Assembly: GCA_016206995.1 (NCBI GenBank)
Contig: JACQQN010000137.1
Location: 1-5,991 of the forward strand
Direction: 5' to 3'
From: Candidatus Omnitrophota bacterium
GTDB taxonomy: Bacteria > Omnitrophota > Omnitrophia > Omnitrophales > Abzuiibacteriaceae
Length of the DNA stretch: 5,991 nucleotides
Positions 1 through 5,398 of this stretch are shown here, piece by piece; position 1 is the stretch's first letter; every line of letters starts with the position of its first letter. The notes beneath the pieces were generated by a model that did no database searches, was not told where the DNA came from, and was given only the letters and a program-made list of their open reading frames with translations. The translations under genes and the position numbers were made by a program.

Positions 1-4
1 AAAT

Positions 5-11
5 AAAGGAG
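5..11 (+). promoter_or_regulatory. Shine-Dalgarno site for murC
   Basis: The sequence AAAGGAG lies 6 nt before the murC ATG at 18. It is the strongest ribosome binding site in the window and fixes the murC start. The overlapping TAA at 4-6 could be the stop codon of an upstream gene, which in dcw clusters is often murG or ftsW, but nothing else of that gene is visible. Confidence 0.8.
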
Positions 12-17
12 ATTATT

Positions 18-1421
18 ATGACCACCACGTTACTGGCTGAGTTGAAAATACAGGATTTATTGAAACCTGGTCATCACGCTTATTTCATTGGGATCGGCGG
101 GATTGGCATGAGCGGGCTTGCGAGAATATTAAAACATTTAGGCCTGCAAGTGAGTGGTTCTGATATCAAACAAGATTCTGAAACCAAAGCGTTAAGCGAG
201 CAGGGAATTCAAGTAGATATTGGACATGATTGCACTCATATTGATCAACATGACATTGTGATTTACTCTTCAGCGGTATCTGTTAAAAATCCGGAGCGCA
301 GGGAAGCAATCATGCGAAGCATCCCGCTCTTTCACCGTGCTGAAGTTTTGTCTGTGTTGATGAATCAAGCGATTTCTGTTGCTGTCACAGGTACTCACGG
401 GAAAACGACTACGTCGTCAATGATTGGTTTCTTAATGTCACATGCCGGAGTCCAACCGACTTGCTTGGTTGGTGGACATTCGCTTAATTTTGAATCGAAT
501 GTTTTGCTTGGCGACCCACACCTTGTGGTTGCGGAGGTGGATGAAAGCGATCGATCGCATCTTTATTATCACCCTGATTTTGCAGTCATTACCAATCTTG
601 AAGAAGATCATTTAGATGTTTACCAAAATATTGACAATTTGAAACTTTCGTTTCAGGAGTTTGTTACAAATTTAAAAACAACCGGCCATTTGATTTATTC
701 TGGACATGACAATTATTTGAAAGAGCTTTCACTTCAAGCTGGTAATCGTGTCAGTTACGGATTGTCAAAGACGTTTGATTTTGGTGCTGAAGAAATTGTG
801 TTGAATGGTTTTAAGTCTCAGTTTCATCTTTACGAAAAGAAAAAGCGGGTTGGAGTCGCCTCATTATCAGTTCCGGGCCGACACAATGTTCTGAATTCGG
901 TAGGAGCCATTGCCGCGCTTCGCTCCTTCGGGTTACCGCTCGCGCCCATTTTAAAAGCGCTTCCAGAATTTAAAGGGGTAAGACGCCGGCTGGAGGTGAA
1001 ATTGAATTTACCGCACCTTTCAGTGATTGACGATTATGCGCACCATCCAACAGAAGTTGAAGCAACCATCCAAGCGATCCGGCTTCTTGGGCGGAAAGTA
1101 ACTGTTATTTTTCAACCTCACCGTTTTTCCAGAACGCGTTATCTTGGCCATTTGTTTTCAACGGCATTTTACGGTGCTGATCATGTGATTTTGACAGATA
1201 TTTATGCGGCAGGAGAAGAGAATATTTATGATGCCGATGTAAAAAGCTTGTATGATGCATTAAAAGAAAAGCACCCAAATGTTAGTTTTGTGCCACGAAG
1301 CGAAGTAGTTGAGTATTTATTTCATCATTCAAAACCGGAAGGCGTTATTGCTTTTTTAGGAGCAGGGGATATTACCGAGGCTGCCAGTGAATTTACCAGA
1401 AGATTTGTTGATACAAAATAA
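18..1421 (+). CDS. murC: UDP-N-acetylmuramate--L-alanine ligase MurC
   Basis: MurC is the cytoplasmic ATP-dependent ligase that adds L-alanine to UDP-MurNAc, the first amino acid of the peptidoglycan stem. The 467-residue product is close to the family's usual length (about 450-490). The N-terminal UDP-binding domain has the glycine-rich GIGGIGMSGLA loop at residues 25-35. The central ATPase domain has the P-loop GTHGKTT at 125-131, the acidic motif EVDESD at 173-178 and NLEEDHLD at 193-200. The PGRHN segment at 286-290 starts the approach to the C-terminal domain, which carries GVRRRLE (320-326), DDYAHHPTE (338-346), FQPHRFSRT (365-373) and LGAGDIT (447-453). DYAHHPTE and the EVDESD-type motif are diagnostic of MurC rather than MurD, MurE or MurF. 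The ATG start is set by a strong AAAGGAG. The last 35 nt overlap murB in another frame. All expected motifs are present; I see no sign of damage. In known chlamydiae MurC is fused to Ddl, but here it is a separate protein. Confidence 0.97.
   Translation: MTTTLLAELKIQDLLKPGHHAYFIGIGGIGMSGLARILKHLGLQVSGSDIKQDSETKALSEQGIQVDIGHDCTHIDQHDIVIYSSAVSVKNPERREAIMRSIPLFHRAEVLSVLMNQAISVAVTGTHGKTTTSSMIGFLMSHAGVQPTCLVGGHSLNFESNVLLGDPHLVVAEVDESDRSHLYYHPDFAVITNLEEDHLDVYQNIDNLKLSFQEFVTNLKTTGHLIYSGHDNYLKELSLQAGNRVSYGLSKTFDFGAEEIVLNGFKSQFHLYEKKKRVGVASLSVPGRHNVLNSVGAIAALRSFGLPLAPILKALPEFKGVRRRLEVKLNLPHLSVIDDYAHHPTEVEATIQAIRLLGRKVTVIFQPHRFSRTRYLGHLFSTAFYGADHVILTDIYAAGEENIYDADVKSLYDALKEKHPNVSFVPRSEVVEYLFHHSKPEGVIAFLGAGDITEAASEFTRRFVDTK
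1377..1380 (+). promoter_or_regulatory. Shine-Dalgarno site deciding the murB GTG start
   Basis: GAGG lies 6 nt before the GTG at 1387, inside the murC reading frame. It supports GTG 1387 as the murB start and hence the 35-nt overlap. TTG codons at 1405 and 1408 are in frame and follow an AGAAG, so they are a weaker alternative that would remove six or seven residues and shrink the overlap. Confidence 0.6.
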
Positions 1422-2325
1422 CGTCCCGCTTTGCCGTTATTCGACATTTCAAATTGGCGGTCCGGCGCGGTATTTTGTACAACCTACTAATAGAGAACAA
1501 TTACTCGCAATCCTCGAGTTTCAAAAACTTGAGGGAATTCCTTCTGTAATTATTGGCCGTGGGTCGAATGTTCTTTTTCCAGATGAGGGATATCCCGGCC
1601 TTGTGATTTCACTTCAAAAGTTTGAATCAGACCATGTCTATTTTGATTCCGATGGAACGCTCAAAGCATCGGCGGGTGTTAGTTTGTTTCGATTGTCGGC
1701 GATCTGCCAAGAAAAAGGTGCCAGTGGCCTTGAGTTCACTTGCCACATCCCAGGTACCGTGGGAGGTGCCGTTCGCATGAACGCTGGGTTTGGACGGCCG
1801 GGACGGCCTTATTTGGAAATTAAAGATGTTTTAGAATGGGTGACGGCCATAGGACCAGACCAAAAACTCCATCGATTAACGTGTGACAATATTGTTTTTG
1901 GCTATCGGACGAGCAACCTGCAGGATTATTTGATTTTAGATGCAACGTTTCGCACGAAACCATCGGAATCAGCCAAGGTGCGTGAGGAAGTCCGCGCAAA
2001 TTTTGCTTACCGAAATTCTGTTCAAGATCTTCGTTATCCCAGTGCCGGGTCGGTATTTAAAAATCCAAAAATGGCATCTCGTTTCTCAAGCGGCCAACTG
2101 ATCGAAAAAGTTGGTTTAAAAGGAACACGAATTGGCGGGGCGATGATTTCTGAAAAACATGGAAATTTTTTCTTAAACGTGGGTGGCGCAAAAGCAAGTG
2201 ATGTGTTTGCATTGATCGAACTTGCAAAAGCGCGTGTCCGGGATCAGTTTGGTATTGAGCTCGATCCTGAAATAAAAATTATTTCGCCTTCAATTCAAAT
2301 GTTGGAGGCTGGGGTTTTGAGTTGA
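1387..2325 (+). CDS. murB: UDP-N-acetylenolpyruvoylglucosamine reductase MurB
   Basis: MurB is the cytoplasmic FAD enzyme that reduces UDP-GlcNAc-enolpyruvate to UDP-MurNAc with NADPH, just upstream of MurC in the pathway. The 312-residue length is near that of shorter type II MurB proteins (B. subtilis about 300) rather than type I (E. coli about 340). The FAD-binding part shows TFQIGGPARYF at 20-30, IGRGSNVLF at 56-64 and GLEFTCHIPGTVGGAVRMNAG around 114-134. The C-terminal substrate domain has YRTS at 173-176, AGSVFKNP at 220-227 and LDPEIKII at 292-299. By family comparison R174, S222 (proton donor) and E295 are the catalytic residues, and all are present. The start is GTG, supported by GAGG 6 nt upstream, and overlaps murC by 35 nt. 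After MNAG there is a small 9-bp tandem duplication giving GRPGRP. From memory, the N-terminal GGPARYF and the ISEKHGNF segment recall chlamydial MurB; I could not test this. Confidence 0.96.
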   Translation: MNLPEDLLIQNNVPLCRYSTFQIGGPARYFVQPTNREQLLAILEFQKLEGIPSVIIGRGSNVLFPDEGYPGLVISLQKFESDHVYFDSDGTLKASAGVSLFRLSAICQEKGASGLEFTCHIPGTVGGAVRMNAGFGRPGRPYLEIKDVLEWVTAIGPDQKLHRLTCDNIVFGYRTSNLQDYLILDATFRTKPSESAKVREEVRANFAYRNSVQDLRYPSAGSVFKNPKMASRFSSGQLIEKVGLKGTRIGGAMISEKHGNFFLNVGGAKASDVFALIELAKARVRDQFGIELDPEIKIISPSIQMLEAGVLS

Positions 2326-2326
2326 T

Positions 2327-3253
2327 ATGAGCAGTAAAGAACATGTTTGTGTTTTGTATGGCGGTAATTCTGATGAGCGTGCGATTTCCATTCGATCGGG
2401 AAAAGCAATTATGGAAGCGCTTGTCCGGCAAGGAGTTTCCGTTACAGGCGTTGACGCTAAAAATGGGTATTTAAAAGAACTTCAGACTCAGAAACCAGAT
2501 CTCATCTTTATTGCGCTTCACGGAAAGGGAGGTGAGGATGGGGAAGTTCAAAAATGCCTTGATCGCTTACGCATTCCATATGTCGGATCGACCGCACAAG
2601 GTAGCCAGCGCGCTTTTGATAAAGCAAAGGCGAAACGAATCTTCAAAAAACAAGGTATTCCAACACCTAAATCTGTAGTTCTAACACAGAAAAATTGGAA
2701 ACAGAAGTTAGCACACCTTTCACCTCCGATTGTTATAAAACCAATTTGTAATGGGTCTTCCATTGGAATTACCATGGTGGAAAGTGTGGGGCAGTTGGCT
2801 AAAGCTGTCGAATCTTCCTGCAAACAATATTCAATTGTTTTGGCAGAGCAAAAGGTTGTGGGACGAGAATTCACCGTTGGAATTTTAGATGGAAAAGCGC
2901 TTCCGGTGATCGAACTCAAACCGAAACACGCATTTTATGATTTTGAAGCAAAATACACACCAGGGTTAACCGACTATTTAGTCCCTGCACCGATTTCAGA
3001 TCAATTAAAACGCACCTTACAAATGCTTGCTGAACGAACGCATGCGGCACTTGGCTTGCGAGATTTTTCAAGAGTTGATTTCATGGTCGATTCTGGTGAA
3101 AATCCATATGTGCTGGAAGCTAATTCGATTCCAGGGTTTACAGAAACCAGCCTTCTTCCTAAAGCAGCGCGGGTCGCAGGGCTCGAATTTGACCAGTTAT
3201 GTTTGAAGTTGCTTGAACTTGCGAAACGTCGCTTGAAAGGATCTTTAAAATGA
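2327..3253 (+). CDS. ddl: D-alanine--D-alanine ligase Ddl
   Basis: Ddl is the cytoplasmic ATP-grasp ligase that joins two D-alanines into the dipeptide later added by MurF, the target of vancomycin and D-cycloserine. The 308-residue length matches E. coli DdlB (306). Visible motifs are YGGNSDERAIS at 11-21 (E17 matches the E. coli DdlB E15 that binds the first D-Ala), ALHGKGGEDG at 63-72, VIKPICNGSSIG at 136-147 (ATP-binding loop with S144/S145), FYDFEAKYTPG at 203-213, and the metal-binding end SRVDFMVD plus LEANSIPGFTETSLLP. D251, E264 and N266 match the Mg ligands, and R249 the conserved Arg. The ATG lies 1 nt after the murB stop; an in-frame TGA at 2318 excludes an earlier start. There is no well-placed Shine-Dalgarno: a GGAGG at 2304-2308 is 18 nt away. 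Translation therefore probably depends on ribosomes terminating at murB. D-Ala-D-Ala specificity, rather than D-Ala-D-Lac, fits the Tyr in EAKY, but this is inference. Confidence 0.96.
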   Translation: MSSKEHVCVLYGGNSDERAISIRSGKAIMEALVRQGVSVTGVDAKNGYLKELQTQKPDLIFIALHGKGGEDGEVQKCLDRLRIPYVGSTAQGSQRAFDKAKAKRIFKKQGIPTPKSVVLTQKNWKQKLAHLSPPIVIKPICNGSSIGITMVESVGQLAKAVESSCKQYSIVLAEQKVVGREFTVGILDGKALPVIELKPKHAFYDFEAKYTPGLTDYLVPAPISDQLKRTLQMLAERTHAALGLRDFSRVDFMVDSGENPYVLEANSIPGFTETSLLPKAARVAGLEFDQLCLKLLELAKRRLKGSLK

Positions 3254-4056
3254 AAAGGCGCTCGTCTAAGAGCCGATTTTCACTCTTTGATTTTTTGATT
3301 AAGCCATTTTTATGGGTGATTGGTTTTGTGTGGGAAAAAATTGCAGCGGTTCTTTTTGCAGCAGTTGTCTTACTTGCTTTTTTTGGAATTCGCGAAGTGC
3401 TGTATGCGGATCCTTATTTTCAAGTCGCCTCGGTGAAAATTTACCCAAATGGGATTCTGACATCAAGCCAGTACCAACAAGTTGAAAAAGAGTGTACAGG
3501 ACAAAATCTTCTCAAGCTTGATTTTAAGCATCTTATCATCGTCGCGAAAGCAAATCCGTATGTGAAAGATGTGAAGATTCGGCGCAAACTCCCCGGAGAG
3601 CTTGAGATTCTGCTCGGCGTACGCAAAGCAGCTGCCGAGCTTCAATTAGTGCCAAAGGGTGAATTTTATACTGTGGATGAAGAAGGGGTGGTGGTTAGCA
3701 CCTCTAAAAATTCACAAATCGACACGCTGATTCTAACTCATTACGATTACAAAAAGAAACGGCTTGATCTTTTTGAACGCTATAATGAAGAGGGAATTCA
3801 TCGTGCGTTAGGCTTGTTTCAGGCTTTTAAGCAGCATGAAATTATGAAAAATGAGAAAGTAGAACACATTGCAATTGATCACCTTGGAAATTTGACAGTT
3901 TATTTGGTGAATGGCCCCGCTATTCGAACTTGTGGAAATGCAACCTTTGAACTGCAAAAGTTAAATGCAATGCATCATTTATTTCAAGGCGAAGAAAGAA
4001 ACCGGATTGGGTCGGTAGATGCATGCGGAAAAGATGTTGTTGTTCAATATCGTTGA
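3250..4056 (+). CDS. ftsQ: Cell division protein FtsQ (POTRA-domain, single-span)
   Basis: FtsQ is a bitopic inner-membrane divisome protein that, in studied bacteria, links early and late division proteins through FtsB and FtsL. The 268-residue product starts with a basic cytoplasmic tail (KRRSSKSR). A hydrophobic stretch follows at about 11-28, a short EK break, then a strong transmembrane segment at about 31-47. A POTRA domain fills about 57-124: FQVASVKIYPNGILT, then NPYVKDVKIRRKLPGELEI, which is the typical POTRA end. The FtsQ beta domain follows, with GEFYTVDEEGVVV at 137-149 and the terminal IGSVDACGKDVVVQY. Primary sequence is weakly conserved in this family, so the call rests on this architecture plus position between ddl and ftsA. 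The start ATG overlaps the ddl stop by 4 nt (ATGA) and has AAAGGA at 3236-3241, 8 nt upstream. DivIB, the Gram-positive equivalent, is a naming alternative. Confidence 0.88.
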   Translation: MKRRSSKSRFSLFDFLIKPFLWVIGFVWEKIAAVLFAAVVLLAFFGIREVLYADPYFQVASVKIYPNGILTSSQYQQVEKECTGQNLLKLDFKHLIIVAKANPYVKDVKIRRKLPGELEILLGVRKAAAELQLVPKGEFYTVDEEGVVVSTSKNSQIDTLILTHYDYKKKRLDLFERYNEEGIHRALGLFQAFKQHEIMKNEKVEHIAIDHLGNLTVYLVNGPAIRTCGNATFELQKLNAMHHLFQGEERNRIGSVDACGKDVVVQYR

Positions 4057-4060
4057 ACAA
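4040..4060 (+). repeat. 8-bp perfect inverted repeat across the ftsQ stop codon
   Basis: Arms TTGTTCAA (4040-4047) and TTGAACAA (4053-4060) are perfectly complementary around a 5-nt loop TATCG, and the ftsQ TGA (4054-4056) lies in the right arm. No T-run follows, so it is not an intrinsic terminator. It sits directly upstream of a TATAAT and could be an operator, a weak mRNA hairpin shaping the ftsQ/ftsA boundary, or chance in AT-rich sequence. Confidence 0.4.
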
Positions 4061-4071
4061 AAAGAATAGTT

Positions 4072-4077
4072 TATAAT
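4072..4077 (+). promoter_or_regulatory. Possible -10 element upstream of ftsA
   Basis: A perfect TATAAT ends 10 nt before the ftsA ATG. There is no good -35 at 16-18 bp: the nearest candidate, TTGAAC at 4053-4058, is only 13 bp away and lies in the right arm of the inverted repeat. The extended -10 TGn is also missing. If it is active, the transcript would begin about 4 nt before ftsA and be nearly leaderless. The AGG at 4078-4080, 7 nt before the ATG, is a weak ribosome binding site for read-through mRNA from ftsQ. Confidence 0.3.
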
Positions 4078-4087
4078 AGGTATCATT

Positions 4088-5320
4088 ATGAAATTTCCTC
4101 CCGAATACATTTTACGCATTGGGACGGTAAAAGTAGTCTGCCTCAAAATTATTCGAAACCCGGACAGCACCCGAAAAATTGCTGGTTTTGCAAGTTGTGA
4201 GGCAAATGGGTTTGACCGCGGCGCTGTCAAAGACATTGCAAAAGCGGCGGAAACACTTCAAAAAACGTTTCGGGTTGTGACTGAAAACGAAACTGAGTCA
4301 GTGATTCGCACAAAAATTATCGTATCCTCAGTTCATCTTAAGAATTTTATTTTTGCAAGTTCCATTTATTTTTATGGAAATCCACACCCGATTAACTTGC
4401 GTGATGTGCGGGAAGTCATCGCACAGACGAGGAGTGTGGCGACCATTCCTTTGAACGAGATGATCATTCAAGCGGTGCCGCAAGAGTTTCTTGTCAATGA
4501 TTTGAATGGTATCTGCAACCCCATCGGACTTGAAGCAACGCGACTTGGAGTAACGCTCCGGCTATTTACAATGGACTATACGATTTACAGTAATTTGATC
4601 AGAGTTTTTGAGCGTGCTGAAATTGAAGTTACGGAATTTATTCCTGCATCTTTGGCGGCGGCTCATGCGGTTCTTACCCAAGAAGAAAAAGATGAAGGGG
4701 TCATTATGGTGGATGTGGGTGGATGTGCGATGCGAATTAATGGATATCGGAATTCCATTTTACTGAAATCAAAAATGATTTCTGAGGGTTTCGAGCGAAT
4801 CACTGAAGCGCTTGCGAATCGATTTAATTTGAGATCAGAGCCGGCACGGCGACTCAAAGAAATGTTTGCATCTGCAGAGCAAAAAAACGAATTTTCGGAT
4901 GAATTGGTTCCCATTCAAGATGAGGATGGAAAAGAGCGAGAACATGTTCCAAGACGAAAAGTGGATGAGGTTTCCGTAGTGGCAACGCGAGAACTCATGA
5001 CAAGACTTGTCGACGAAGTGAAAGAAATGGCTTCTGAAATTGCCCCCATCACACAAGTTGTTTTTACTGGAGGCGGTTCAAAAATGGATGGCTTTTTGGA
5101 TGTTATGCAAGAGGCCATCCCTTACACACTTCGTCTTGGAATTCCACGTAACATATCCAATCTCCCTGCAACACTTATGGATGCCGCTTATTCTGACCTC
5201 ATCGGTGCCATTGATTACACAAGCTTCATTGTGGACCCCAATGCCTATCCGTCGCCTTCTCAAAATACTTTTGCGAGAGTTGTTAGCTCCGCAAAACGTT
5301 GGGTTTCTGAATATTTTTAA
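4088..5320 (+). CDS. ftsA: Divergent cell division protein FtsA with altered phosphate loops
   Basis: FtsA is the actin-like peripheral membrane protein that anchors FtsZ and recruits late divisome proteins. The 410-residue length is near normal (E. coli 420). Regions in order: subdomain IA (about 1-82, including GFDRGAVKDI at 41-50), the FtsA-specific IC insertion (about 83-160), IIA/IIB with a charged acidic/basic stretch at about 262-292, and the adenosine motif VFTGGGSKMDGF at 325-336. At the C-terminus is a likely amphipathic membrane-targeting helix, about 394-410, ending AKRWVSEYF. Two key loops are unusual. Phosphate-1, normally DIGT, reads RIGT (R10-T13). Phosphate-2, normally VDIGGGTTD, reads VDVGGCAMR (208-216). 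Arg therefore replaces the expected Asp in both, which questions ATP hydrolysis and perhaps nucleotide binding. The ATG follows ftsQ by 31 nt; an in-frame TAG at 4067 bars a longer start. PilM or another actin-fold protein is the main alternative, but the C-terminal helix and ftsQ context favour FtsA. Confidence 0.88.
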   Translation: MKFPPEYILRIGTVKVVCLKIIRNPDSTRKIAGFASCEANGFDRGAVKDIAKAAETLQKTFRVVTENETESVIRTKIIVSSVHLKNFIFASSIYFYGNPHPINLRDVREVIAQTRSVATIPLNEMIIQAVPQEFLVNDLNGICNPIGLEATRLGVTLRLFTMDYTIYSNLIRVFERAEIEVTEFIPASLAAAHAVLTQEEKDEGVIMVDVGGCAMRINGYRNSILLKSKMISEGFERITEALANRFNLRSEPARRLKEMFASAEQKNEFSDELVPIQDEDGKEREHVPRRKVDEVSVVATRELMTRLVDEVKEMASEIAPITQVVFTGGGSKMDGFLDVMQEAIPYTLRLGIPRNISNLPATLMDAAYSDLIGAIDYTSFIVDPNAYPSPSQNTFARVVSSAKRWVSEYF

Positions 5321-5357
5321 CCTTCTAATCTCTTAATCTTTTAAGCGTGCTAATTTC

Positions 5358-5387
5358 TTTACTTTCAGGCGCGAGCCCTGCTATAAT
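5358..5387 (+). promoter_or_regulatory. Extended -10 promoter for gcvT
   Basis: TGCTATAAT (5379-5387) is a consensus extended -10 element. TTTACT (5358-5363) is a 4/6 match to the -35 box at 18 bp. It lies in the 78-nt gap between ftsA and gcvT, and the predicted transcription start (about 5394-5395) falls 4-5 nt before the ATG at 5399. This points to gcvT being its own transcription unit, possibly leaderless. Upstream of it I see only a weak AT hairpin (CTTAA/TTAAG, 5332-5345) without a T-run, so no clear terminator for the dcw transcript. Confidence 0.5.
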
Positions 5388-5398
5388 TCACTTTCCTC

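Noticed and set aside
2866..2886. Possible odd substitutions in Ddl (CNGSSIG loop, VQKCLD segment)
   Set aside because: These positions vary widely among functional Ddl proteins; the ATP-loop serines and metal ligands are all kept.
2548..2919. 123-codon open frame on the - strand inside ddl
   Set aside because: It lies wholly within a well-supported gene, has no recognisable motif or ribosome site, and its residues follow the antisense of ddl codons.
5040..5336. 98-codon + strand open frame overlapping the end of ftsA
   Set aside because: It overlaps the conserved TGGGS to C-terminal helix part of ftsA in another frame, with no Shine-Dalgarno and no family features.
5332..5345. CTTAA/TTAAG hairpin after ftsA as an intrinsic terminator
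   Set aside because: The stem is only 5 bp and all but one pair per arm is A-T; no T-run follows it.
5366..5380. CAGGC-GCGA-G(C)CCTG hairpin with a GNRA-type loop in the ftsA-gcvT gap
   Set aside because: It needs a bulge, is very short, and overlaps the extended -10, so in RNA from that promoter it would not be transcribed; probably chance.
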